From Ectopseudomonas chengduensis (GTDB taxonomy: Bacteria; Pseudomonadota; Gammaproteobacteria; Pseudomonadales; Pseudomonadaceae): a stretch of DNA of 58,956 bases. Location of the stretch: contig NZ_FMZQ01000011.1 of the NCBI RefSeq assembly GCF_900102635.1, positions 146,155 through 205,110 on the forward strand, written 5' to 3'. A program made the translations under genes and the position numbers. The number at the start of each line of letters is the position of its first letter. Positions within the stretch are counted from its first letter, which is position 1. Positions 33,788 through 43,556 of the stretch are shown here, one piece after another. Below the pieces are notes generated by a model. The model was not told the DNA's origin and ran no database searches. It saw only the letters and a list, made by a program, of their open reading frames with translations.

Positions 33788-34825
33788 ATGCCCTTCGCCA
33801 ACGACCTGATCGAACACAACCGCGAGCACCTGATCGAGCAGGGCGCCGCGACCCGGCTGCAATCGCGTTTCCTCTTCGAGACCACGGCAGTCATGGCCCT
33901 GCTGCATTCGCGCATCGTCGGTCAGGACGCGGTGCTGGCGCAGGTCGAGGCCATGCTCAAGGTGGTTAAGGCCGATATCGGCGAGCGCGAGCGGCCACTG
34001 GCGGTCAACCTGTTCATGGGCCCGACCGGTGTCGGCAAGACCGAGATCGTGCGCTTGCTGGCGCAGGCCATCCATGGTCGTGTCGATGCCCTGTGCCGCA
34101 TCGACATGCACACCCTGGCCCAGGAACACTACGCCGCCGCTCTGACCGGTGCGCCGCCTGGTTACGTTGGTAGCAAGGAAGGCACCACGCTGTTCGATGC
34201 CGAGGCCATCGCCGGCAGTTTCGGCAGGCCCGGCATCGTGCTGTTCGACGAGCTGGAGAAGGCCAGCCCCGAAGTGCTGCGCAGCCTGCTCGGCATTCTC
34301 GAACATGGCCGCCTTACATTGACTGCCGGCAGTCGCACCCTGGATTTCCGTAACAGCCTGATTTTCATGACTAGCAACGTCGGTGCGCAGCAGGCGCAGC
34401 GCTACCGCGAGCGTTTCACCCGTGGTTGGCGGCGCTGGCTGGGGCTTGCTCCGAAAGGCGAAACGGCGCTGCTGGAGCAGGTGCTGCACGAGCGTTTCGA
34501 GCCGGAATGGCTCAATCGCCTCGACCGCATACTGGTGTTCGAACGTGTCGATGAGCAATGGCTCGATGCCTTGCTGAACATCGAACTGGACAAGCTCAAT
34601 CAGCGCCTGGGGCGCCAGGGCCGCTCGCTACAGGTGGAGCACAGCGCCCGCGCCTGGCTGTGCCGCGAGCATGATATCCGCTTCGGAGCCAGGGCCCTGG
34701 CGCGCCGTATACGTACCGAACTGGAACCGGCAATTGCCGAGCGGCTGTTGGCTGAGCCAGCTGCGACGCGACTGCTCTGTACCTGCGAGCACGATGCCCT
34801 GCAGATAAGGCCGCGTTCTTCGTAG
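33788..34825 (+). CDS. amiB: AmiB, ClpB-like AAA+ ATPase of the amidase operon
   Basis: A 345-residue single-ring AAA+ protein related to the second ATPase domain of ClpA/ClpB. Walker A GPTGVGKTE (about residues 78-86), the ClpB substrate-loop region GAPPGYVGSKEG, Walker B IVLFDELEKASPEVL, sensor 1 IFMTSNVGA, arginine-finger region FEPEWLNRLDRIL, and a C-terminal lid (DIRFGARALARRI). P. aeruginosa amiB in amiEBCRS is the same kind of protein; its proposed role is assembly or transport support for the amide system, unproven. The TAG stop is supplied by the first bases of the REP at 34822. Last gene of the operon. Confidence 0.92.
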   Translation: MPFANDLIEHNREHLIEQGAATRLQSRFLFETTAVMALLHSRIVGQDAVLAQVEAMLKVVKADIGERERPLAVNLFMGPTGVGKTEIVRLLAQAIHGRVDALCRIDMHTLAQEHYAAALTGAPPGYVGSKEGTTLFDAEAIAGSFGRPGIVLFDELEKASPEVLRSLLGILEHGRLTLTAGSRTLDFRNSLIFMTSNVGAQQAQRYRERFTRGWRRWLGLAPKGETALLEQVLHERFEPEWLNRLDRILVFERVDEQWLDALLNIELDKLNQRLGRQGRSLQVEHSARAWLCREHDIRFGARALARRIRTELEPAIAERLLAEPAATRLLCTCEHDALQIRPRSS

Positions 34826-34885
34826 GAGTCGGCTTGCCGGCGATGCTTTTTAGTCCGCCATGATCGCCGGCAAGCCGGTTCCTAC
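34822..34885. repeat. REP-type inverted pair after amiB
   Basis: GTAGGAGTCGGCTTGCCGGC and inverted GCCGGCAAGCCGGTTCCTAC. The element overlaps the amiB stop codon and lies between the convergent amiB and prfC. Confidence 0.8.
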
Positions 34886-34907
34886 AAACGAGTAGTCGTG
34901 CAGACCT

Positions 34908-36491
<1,584 letters not shown>

Positions 36492-36658
36492 GAATATGTG
36501 CCTGGATGGAGTCGTTGAGGGTGCCTTGGCACCCGTAAAACGCGGGATTATACCGATAACTGCGAGCTCTGGCGGAGAGCGGCTATCGGTTTTCAGATGG
36601 GCCGGTAGGTGATGCTGCCGGGCCGTGCCGTAGATGCGTAAATAACGCGTAAATGAAT

Positions 36659-36677
36659 GGTTATGAAAATTATTCCC
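36659..36677. promoter_or_regulatory. Fur box candidate before the flavoreductase gene
   Basis: A 19-base match of 13 positions to GATAATGATAATCATTATC, with core ATGAAAATTATT (10 of 12). It lies 51 bases before the GTG at 36728 and overlaps an upstream in-frame ATG at 36653, which argues against that earlier start. Confidence 0.6.
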
Positions 36678-36727
36678 ATATAGAGTGGCCGCCCGTCGCA
36701 GTGGGTCAGGGCAAGGGTGGCTCCGTC

Positions 36728-39256
36728 GTGTTCAAGAAAATCATCTTCCAGTTGCACTGGTTCTTCGGCATCAGTGCAGGCCTGGTGCTGGCCGTCATGG
36801 GTATCACCGGTGCCCTTTACAGCTTCGAGGGTGAGATCACCCGGGCGCTCAACGCCGAGCGCTGGCAGATCCAGTCCAGCGCACAGGGGCATCTCACCCC
36901 AGGTGAGCTGGCTGCGAAGATCGAGGCCGCTACCGCAGATCGTGTCACCGCACTGTGGGTCGATGGTCGCCACGACGGACCTGGCACCGCTTTCCTCGTA
37001 CCCCCGCCGGGCGAGCGGCGTGGGCCGCGCATCGTCTTCGACCCCTATACCGGTGAAGTCCTTGCCGAGCCCGTTGGCCAGGACTTCTTCCACCTGATGC
37101 TGATGTTGCACCGCTTCCTGTCCATGGGCGAAGTGGGCAAGCAGATCACTGCCGCCAGCACTCTGGCGCTGCTGTTCTTCTGCCTCTCCGGCCTCTATCT
37201 GCGTTGGCCGCGCAAGGCGCTGAGCTGGCGCACCTGGCTGACCCTGGACTGGAAGAAGAAGGGCCGTAGCTTCAATTGGGACCTGCACGCTGTAGCCGGC
37301 ACCTGGGTGCTGCTGTTCTATCTGTGTGCCGGGCTCACCGGTTTGTATTGGTCCTATGACTGGTATCGCGAAGGGCTGACGCGCCTGCTCTCCGATACGC
37401 CGCTCGAGCAGCGCGGTGAGCGTGATCGTCGCGTACGTCAGGCACCCAGCGGTCCTGCGCCGGAAGTTGACTACGATGCTGTATGGCAGAGCATCCAGCA
37501 GACCGCCGGGCCCAAGATGATCGCCTGGAATCTGCGCCTACCTCCGGTGGCCGGACAGCCGGCGACGGTCTTCTACATGCTCGATGGCGCCGAGCATGTG
37601 CGCGCCTTCAACCAGTTCCAGATTGATCCGAAAAGCGGCGAAGTCAGCCGCCATGAGCGCTACGTCGACAAGAGCTTCAAGGCGCAATTGCTGACCAGCA
37701 TCTATGCGCTGCATGTGGGCGAGTACTTCGGTATGCCCGGGCGCATCCTGATGATGCTGGCCACGGCGGCCATGCCGCTGTTCTTCATTACCGGCTGGCT
37801 GCTGTACCTGGATCGCCGGCGCAAGAAGCGTGCGGCGCTGGCTGCGCGCGGTACGCTGAAAACGGATGATTCAGGCGAAGGCTGGCTGGTCGGCTTCGCC
37901 AGCCAGAGCGGCTTCGCCGAACAACTGGCCTGGCAGAGCGCCGGGCAGTTGCAGGCCGCCGGTATCCCGGTGCGGGTCGAGCCGCTGTCGCGCCTCGATG
38001 CCGGCAGCCTGCGCCAGACGCGCAAGGCGCTGTTCGTGGTCAGCACCTTTGGTGACGGCGAGGCGCCGGATGCCGCGCAGGGTTTCGAGCGCAAGGTGCT
38101 GGGCGGCTCGCTGCCGCTCGAACAGCTGAGCTACGCCGTGCTGGCGCTGGGGGATCGGCAGTACCAGCATTTCTGCGGTTTCGCCCGCCGCATCAACGAC
38201 TGGCTGGGGTTGCAGGGTGCACAGCGTCTGTTCGACAGCATTGAGGTCGATGGCGACGACCAGGCCGCGCTGCAGCGCTGGCAGCAGCACCTGAGCGCGC
38301 TGACCGGAGCCGCGCCGATTCGCTTCGAGGAGACGCCGTGGCAGAGCTGGCCGCTGGCCGAGCGGCGCCTGCTCAATCCTGGCAGCCAGGGGGCGCCGGT
38401 TTTCTTCATCGGCCTGATGCCGCCTGCGCAGAGCACCTGGCAGGCGGGCGACATCCTGGAAATTCGCCCGCGTCACGCCCCGGCGAGGGTGCAGGCCTGG
38501 CTGCAGCACTACGGCTGCGACGGCCTCGAGCCGGTGACCCTTGATGGCCAGGCGATGAGCCTGAGCGAAGCCCTGGCGGAACGGCAATTGCCGGACAGCT
38601 TCGCTCACCTGGTCGGCTTGCACGCCCAGGCGTTGATCAATGCGCTGGTGCCGTTGGGCACGCGGGAATACTCCATCGCCTCGGTGGCGGCCGATGGCGT
38701 GCTGCAGTTGATAGTGCGCCAGGCCGTCCAGGTCGACGGCCGCCTTGGCCTCGGTTCCGGCTGGCTGACCGAACATCTGCCTGCAGGCGGGCAGGTGCTG
38801 GCGCGGGTGCGGCGCAACAGTGGTTTCCATCTGCTGGACGACGACCGCCCGCTGATCCTGATCGGCAATGGCACCGGCCTGGCCGGGCTGCGTTCGTTGC
38901 TGCGCGCGCGGGCACTGGCCGGGCAGACACGCAACTGGCTGCTGTTCGGCGAGCGTAACCGCGCCTGCGACTTCTTCTGTGGCGACGAGCTGCAGGCGGC
39001 GCTGGCCGCCGGCGAGCTGAAGCACCTGGATCTGGCGTTCTCCCGCGACCAGGCCGACAAGCTCTACGTGCAGGATCGGCTGCGCGAGCAGCACCAGCGT
39101 CTGCATGCCTGGCTCGCCGAGGGCGCGGCGATCTACGTCTGCGGCAGCCTGCAGGGCATGGCCGGCGGCGTCGATGCGGCGTTGCGCGACTTGCTTGGCG
39201 ACGAGGTGGTGCAGGAGCTGATCGAGGAAGGTCGATATCGCCGTGACGTGTACTGA
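36728..39256 (+). CDS. PepSY / flavodoxin / FNR-type membrane reductase
   Basis: An 842-residue three-part protein. Residues 1-370 are a PepSY-associated membrane module with segments near 6-32 (FQLHWFFGISAGLVLAVMGI), 141-161, 188-210 and 339-361. A flavodoxin-like FMN domain follows (about 384-525; FASQSGFAEQLAWQSA, STFGDGEAPD, LALGDRQYQHFCGF). Last is a CysJ/NADPH-cytochrome-reductase-type FAD/NAD(P) domain (about 540-842; REYSIAS, LGSGWLTEHLP, ILIGNGTGLAGLRSLL, IYVCGSLQGMA, RYRRDVY). It would carry electrons from NAD(P)H through flavins to the membrane or periplasm, probably to ferric siderophores (inference). PAO1 PA4513, next to piuA, has this architecture (recalled). The GTG at 36728 gives MFKKIIFQLHW; the Fur box supports it. 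Confidence 0.87.
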   Translation: MFKKIIFQLHWFFGISAGLVLAVMGITGALYSFEGEITRALNAERWQIQSSAQGHLTPGELAAKIEAATADRVTALWVDGRHDGPGTAFLVPPPGERRGPRIVFDPYTGEVLAEPVGQDFFHLMLMLHRFLSMGEVGKQITAASTLALLFFCLSGLYLRWPRKALSWRTWLTLDWKKKGRSFNWDLHAVAGTWVLLFYLCAGLTGLYWSYDWYREGLTRLLSDTPLEQRGERDRRVRQAPSGPAPEVDYDAVWQSIQQTAGPKMIAWNLRLPPVAGQPATVFYMLDGAEHVRAFNQFQIDPKSGEVSRHERYVDKSFKAQLLTSIYALHVGEYFGMPGRILMMLATAAMPLFFITGWLLYLDRRRKKRAALAARGTLKTDDSGEGWLVGFASQSGFAEQLAWQSAGQLQAAGIPVRVEPLSRLDAGSLRQTRKALFVVSTFGDGEAPDAAQGFERKVLGGSLPLEQLSYAVLALGDRQYQHFCGFARRINDWLGLQGAQRLFDSIEVDGDDQAALQRWQQHLSALTGAAPIRFEETPWQSWPLAERRLLNPGSQGAPVFFIGLMPPAQSTWQAGDILEIRPRHAPARVQAWLQHYGCDGLEPVTLDGQAMSLSEALAERQLPDSFAHLVGLHAQALINALVPLGTREYSIASVAADGVLQLIVRQAVQVDGRLGLGSGWLTEHLPAGGQVLARVRRNSGFHLLDDDRPLILIGNGTGLAGLRSLLRARALAGQTRNWLLFGERNRACDFFCGDELQAALAAGELKHLDLAFSRDQADKLYVQDRLREQHQRLHAWLAEGAAIYVCGSLQGMAGGVDAALRDLLGDEVVQELIEEGRYRRDVY

Positions 39257-39673
39257 AATAGTGGGGGCGTTCTCGGTGCTGCAATGGCCCTGAAACAAGG
39301 CTGCACCAAACTGGCTGAAAGCCCCGCCTGTTCAGCATTTCAGGACGTTTTGTGTGATATCTGGAACGAGATGAAATTAGGCAGAATTTCCGGTTGATCT
39401 GAGGGGCGCATGGTCTTAAAGTCCGCGCCCGAACGTCCATGCTGGAAACGATCCATCCGGCTCAAGTACTGACGACGAGAGGTTGCCGGCCGCCGAATGG
39501 TCGGTACCGGTGATGCTCGGCGACATGCCTTGGGAAGTAGGCGAACCAAAGTGGGGAAACTGTCAGACGTTCAGGCCAGCGCTTAGCGGCCAGCCCCGAG
39601 ACGTGGCGGAACCTGTAAGCGGTTCTGCTGCCCGAATCAATGTGTTCCCGGTTTTGCCATTGGAGTCCCCAGC
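39257..39673. other. long leader region before speC
   Basis: 417 bases without a supportable gene. It holds possible RNA stems: GGGCGC (39403-39408) with GCGCCC (39424-39429), GGCC-N10-GGCC near 39574, and GAACC with GGTTC at 39610-39625 some 50 bases before the ATG. The speC promoter should lie here; I could not fix it. Weak evidence for a structured leader. Confidence 0.4.
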
Positions 39674-40837
39674 ATGTCGATCAAGGTCGAAGACTACTAC
39701 GCACCCGCCACTTTCCAGCGCATGAAGGCGTTCGCCGATCAGCACGAAACCCCGTTCGTGGTGATCGACCGGCAGATCATTGCCGATGCCTACGATCAAC
39801 TGGGCAACTGCTTCCCGTTCGCCAAGATCTACTACGCGGTCAAGGCCAACCCGGCCACCGAGATTATCGAGCTGCTGCGTGACAAGGGCTCGAGCTTCGA
39901 CATCGCCTCGATCTACGAGCTGGACAAGGTGATGGCCACCGGCGTTGGCCCGGAGCGCATCAGCTATGGCAACACCATCAAGAAGTCCCGTGATATTCGC
40001 TACTTCTTCGACAAGGGCGTGCGCCTGTTCGCCACCGACTCCGAAGCCGATCTGCGCAACATCGCCAAGGCCGCGCCGGGTTCGAAGATTTACGTGCGCA
40101 TCCTCACCGAAGGCTCGACCAGTGCCGACTGGCCACTGAGCCGCAAGTTCGGCTGCCAGCCGGACATGGCCCTGGACCTGCTGATCCTGGCCAAGCAACT
40201 GGGTCTGGTGCCTTACGGCATTTCCTTCCACGTAGGCAGCCAGCAGCGCGATATCGATGTCTGGGACGCCGCCATCGCCAAGGTCAAGGTGATCTTTGAG
40301 CGTCTGAAGGAAGAGGACGGCATCACCCTGCAGATGATCAACATGGGCGGCGGCTTCCCGGCCAACTACATCCAGCGCACCAATGACCTGGAAACCTACG
40401 CCGAAGAAATCACCCGCTTCCTCAAGGAAGACTTCGGTGACGAGCTGCCGGAAATCATCCTCGAGCCGGGCCGCTCGCTGATCGCCAACGCCGGCGTGCT
40501 GGTCTCCGAAGTGGTGCTGGTGGCGCGCAAGTCGCGTACTGCGGTCGAGCGCTGGGTGTATGCCGATGTGGGCAAGTTCAGCGGTCTGATCGAAACCATG
40601 GACGAAGCCATCAAGTTCCCCATCTGGACCGAGAAGAAGGGCGAGATGGAAGAGGTGGTGATCGCCGGCCCGACCTGCGACAGCGCCGACATCATGTACG
40701 AGAACTACAAGTACGGCCTGCCGCTGAACCTGGCCAGCGGCGACCGCCTGTACTGGCTGTCCACCGGTGCCTACACCACCAGCTACAGCGCGGTGGAATT
40801 CAATGGCTTCCCGCCGCTGAAATCCTACTACCTGTAA
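39674..40837 (+). CDS. speC: ornithine decarboxylase
   Basis: A 387-residue PLP-dependent decarboxylase of the alanine-racemase-fold (eukaryotic-type) group; makes putrescine from ornithine in the cytosol. Motifs: YYAVKANP with the PLP Lys57, ASIYELDKVM, YGNTIKK, SFHVGSQQ, the glycine-rich MINMGGGFP phosphate loop, EPGRSL, and GPTCDSAD with the active-site Cys near 335. The length fits P. aeruginosa SpeC. The ATG follows GGAG ten bases upstream. Single gene with a terminator at 40906-40930. It sits inside the iron-related block, next to piuA. Confidence 0.96.
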   Translation: MSIKVEDYYAPATFQRMKAFADQHETPFVVIDRQIIADAYDQLGNCFPFAKIYYAVKANPATEIIELLRDKGSSFDIASIYELDKVMATGVGPERISYGNTIKKSRDIRYFFDKGVRLFATDSEADLRNIAKAAPGSKIYVRILTEGSTSADWPLSRKFGCQPDMALDLLILAKQLGLVPYGISFHVGSQQRDIDVWDAAIAKVKVIFERLKEEDGITLQMINMGGGFPANYIQRTNDLETYAEEITRFLKEDFGDELPEIILEPGRSLIANAGVLVSEVVLVARKSRTAVERWVYADVGKFSGLIETMDEAIKFPIWTEKKGEMEEVVIAGPTCDSADIMYENYKYGLPLNLASGDRLYWLSTGAYTTSYSAVEFNGFPPLKSYYL

Positions 40838-40905
40838 GGCGCTGCAGCCTTAACCGTAGCCGGAGGCCACCCTGTAGGTGCTATGCCTGCCATGCTGCGT
40901 GACAG

Positions 40906-40930
40906 ACGCCCACTTCGTGTGGGCGTTTTC
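40906..40930 (+). terminator. intrinsic terminator after speC
   Basis: ACGCCCAC and GTGGGCGT form an 8-base stem around TTCGT, followed by TTTTC (counting the last stem T), 69 bases after the stop. Confidence 0.75.
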
Positions 40931-41026
40931 ATTTCTGCCCAGAGCCTCTCACCTGGGCTGAATCAGCGACCTAGAGCGCTCCATCTGGAACAGGGGGAAA
41001 GGCGCTGACATTTTTGTTACAAACAA

Positions 41027-41045
41027 GTTTATGTAAATCATTCGC
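41027..41045. promoter_or_regulatory. Fur box candidate before piuA
   Basis: 13 of 19 match to the Fur consensus, with the half-site AAATCATTCGC. It lies 64-82 bases before the piuA start. The substring AATCATTCGCAA recurs exactly before piuC at 43517. Confidence 0.6.
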
Positions 41046-41108
41046 AAAGATTGATTAAGATTTAATCTCAAATACTATCGCGCGCAGTTTCCATCTGGAG
41101 TGACTCTC

Positions 41109-43412
41109 GTGAGCGATAAACACAACAAGCGTGCACCTTTCCCCCAGCGTCGTCTGCTGGCCTCGGCCGTCAGCCTGGCCCTGCTGTCCGGTTTCGCCGT
41201 GGCCCAGGAGTCGGCAGTCGAACTGGACGACGTAACCGTTCAGGGGCAGCAGGACAAGGGCTTCAAGGTCGACAAGGCATCTTCGCCGAAACAAACCGCT
41301 GCACTGCTCGATACACCGCAGACGGTCAACGTCATTCCGGAAACCCTGTTCCGTCAGCAGAACGCCCGCACCCTGACCGATGTCCTGCGCAATACTCCCG
41401 GCATCAGCTTCGAGGCTGGCGAAAACGGTTTCGCCACCGGCACCAACAACTTCAGTCTGCGTGGTTTCAACACCAGCGGCAGCCTGTTCATCGACGGTGC
41501 GCGTGACAATGGCAGCTACACCCGCGACGTGTTCAACGTCGAGCAGGTCGAGGTGTTCAAGGGGCCGGCAGCCGACAACGGCCGCGGTGGCGCCGGTGGT
41601 TACGTCAATCAGGTGACCAAGACGCCAACCCTGGAAAGCTTCATCGCCGGCGGCGCCAGCTTCGGCTTCGACCAGTACGACTCCGAGCCGCGCCGCCGTG
41701 CCACGCTCGACACCAACCAGATCATCAACGACAGCAGCGCTTTCCGTCTCAACCTGCTGGTCGAGGACAGCGGTGTCGCGGGCCGTGAGCACGCCGAGAA
41801 GAACAGCTGGGGTATCGCCCCGTCGGTGGCCTTCGGTCTGGGCACCGACACTCGCGCCATCGTCGCTTACGAGCACGTCGAGATGAACGACCGCCCGGAT
41901 CTGGGTGTGGCCGGCGTGACTCTGCGTGACCAGCTCAAGGGTGCTAACACCCCGCTCGATTCCTCGGTGTGGTCGGCTGATCGCGACAAGTACTTCGGCC
42001 TCAAGTCCGACTTCGACGACACCACCAGCGATGCGTTGATGTTCCGCCTCGAACATGATCTGTCCGCTGGCGTCACCATCAGCAACCAGACGCGTCTGGC
42101 CCGTGTTGACCGCCAGGCGCGTTACACCCACGTACTGGATGACGACAACAACGCCAATGCTGCGCTGGTCAACGTACAGCGTCAGCAGTATGACCGCGTC
42201 AATACGTCGCTGAGCAACCTGACCAACCTGTCCACTCAGTTCGATACCGCCGGGCTGCGCCACAACCTGTCGGCTGGGCTCGAGCTGAGTCGCGAGAAGT
42301 CCGAGTCGCTGGGCTTCGCGTCGCAGACGCTGCCGGGGCTGGTCAACGTCTTCGATCCGGACTGGGAACGCAGCGTGCCGGCCGCTCTGGCCCCGCGTGA
42401 TCTCACCAAGGTCGACGTCGATACCGCCGCGCTCTATGTCTACGACACCATCGAGATCAACCCGCAGTGGCAGGTGACCGGTGGTCTGCGCCTGGAGCAG
42501 TACCAGGCGAGCATCAGCAACAAACGCTTGGCTGGTGGTGCCGCACCGGGTGACGACTTCGACGACACCGAGCTGAGCCTCGGCGGCAAGCTGGGCGTGG
42601 TGTACAAGCCGCTGCCCAACGGCAGCGTCTACGCGGCCTACGGTGTATCCACCCAACCGCCGGGCTCGTACCTGTCCAACTCGGATATCTCGCGTACTGA
42701 CCAGGGCCTGCCGGCGCTGATCAAGGGCGCCGATCCGGTGCGGGCGCACAACTACGAGATTGGTACCAAGTGGGACTTCTTCGACAGCCGCCTGTCGACC
42801 ACCGCTGCTTTGTTCTACACCGAGAAAAAGAAGGTGGCGATCACCGGTCTTGACGTCGGTCAGACCGGACCTGCCACGCTCAAGGGCTATGGCGAGCAAG
42901 TGGTCAAAGGCCTGGAACTGGGCGCCAGTGGCAAGATCACCGACAACTGGGATGTCTTCGGCGGCATCGTGTTCATGGACAGCGAGCGCAAGCACAGCGC
43001 GTATCTGGATGACGTGCGTCGTCGTGCCAACAGTGGCGACTACGGCAGTGAGCTGCGCACCGACGGTGACGAGCTGGCCTTCACGCCCAAGGTCTCCGGC
43101 AACCTGTGGACGACCTACCGCCTGCCCGTCGGTCTGACCCTGGGCCTGGGCGCCCAGCACGTTGGTTCGTCCTACCTGGGGCGTCCGGATGACGTCGAGC
43201 GTATTGTCGCCAATGGTCGCTACGGGCGTGTGCCGAGCTACACCACCTTCGCCGCGATGGCCAGCTATGAGGTCAATGCCAATGTGGATGTGCGCCTGAA
43301 CATCGACAACCTCACCAATGAGGAATACGTCAGTTCGGCCAACTGGCAGGGCCGCCGTGCATTGCTGGGTGATCCGCGTACCTTCACGCTGAGCACCAAT
43401 TTCCACTTCTAA
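41109..43412 (+). CDS. piuA: TonB-dependent catecholate siderophore receptor PiuA
   Basis: A 767-residue outer-membrane receptor that imports ferric catechol-type siderophores using TonB energy. Signal peptide to about residue 33 (LLASAVSLALLSGFAVAQ|ES), TonB-box-like ELDDVTVQ, plug domain about 45-165 (TPQTVNVIPETLFRQQNA, LRGFNTSGSLFIDGARD, VEVFKGPAADNGRGGAGGYV), then a 22-strand barrel ending in aromatic TFTLSTNFHF. The GTG at 41109 (MSDKHNKRAPF) has GGAG eight bases upstream and is preferred to the GTG at 41100. The following piuC gene and the plug sequence support PiuA; a related PiuD-type receptor is the alternative. In P. aeruginosa PiuA is an entry route for siderophore-linked antibiotics. 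Confidence 0.88.
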   Translation: MSDKHNKRAPFPQRRLLASAVSLALLSGFAVAQESAVELDDVTVQGQQDKGFKVDKASSPKQTAALLDTPQTVNVIPETLFRQQNARTLTDVLRNTPGISFEAGENGFATGTNNFSLRGFNTSGSLFIDGARDNGSYTRDVFNVEQVEVFKGPAADNGRGGAGGYVNQVTKTPTLESFIAGGASFGFDQYDSEPRRRATLDTNQIINDSSAFRLNLLVEDSGVAGREHAEKNSWGIAPSVAFGLGTDTRAIVAYEHVEMNDRPDLGVAGVTLRDQLKGANTPLDSSVWSADRDKYFGLKSDFDDTTSDALMFRLEHDLSAGVTISNQTRLARVDRQARYTHVLDDDNNANAALVNVQRQQYDRVNTSLSNLTNLSTQFDTAGLRHNLSAGLELSREKSESLGFASQTLPGLVNVFDPDWERSVPAALAPRDLTKVDVDTAALYVYDTIEINPQWQVTGGLRLEQYQASISNKRLAGGAAPGDDFDDTELSLGGKLGVVYKPLPNGSVYAAYGVSTQPPGSYLSNSDISRTDQGLPALIKGADPVRAHNYEIGTKWDFFDSRLSTTAALFYTEKKKVAITGLDVGQTGPATLKGYGEQVVKGLELGASGKITDNWDVFGGIVFMDSERKHSAYLDDVRRRANSGDYGSELRTDGDELAFTPKVSGNLWTTYRLPVGLTLGLGAQHVGSSYLGRPDDVERIVANGRYGRVPSYTTFAAMASYEVNANVDVRLNIDNLTNEEYVSSANWQGRRALLGDPRTFTLSTNFHF

Positions 43413-43430
43413 GCACGCTTGAGTGGTACA

Positions 43431-43468
43431 ACGCCCCGATTGCAGCGCTCTCGGGGCGTTTTCATTTT
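43431..43468 (+). terminator. intrinsic terminator after piuA
   Basis: ACGCCCCGA and TCGGGGCGT form a 9-base stem with an 11-base loop, followed by TTTCATTTT. It separates piuA from piuC, which therefore has its own promoter. Confidence 0.8.
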
Positions 43469-43507
43469 GGTGGCGACAGCAGATCGGGCTTCTGTCCGAG
43501 TGCTGCA

Positions 43508-43526
43508 GCCCTTTAGAATCATTCGC
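43508..43526. promoter_or_regulatory. Fur box candidate before piuC
   Basis: 11 of 19 to the Fur consensus overall but a perfect AATCATT half; shares AATCATTCGCAA with the piuA box. It ends 30 bases before the start codon. Confidence 0.45.
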
Positions 43527-43556
43527 AACGGCGATTGGCCCTGGAGAACCCCGAAC

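Noticed and set aside
36653..36727. Upstream ATG start for the flavoreductase
   Set aside because: It would place a good Fur box inside the coding region and add 25 residues without resemblance to the family; the GTG at 36728 gives the usual N-terminus.
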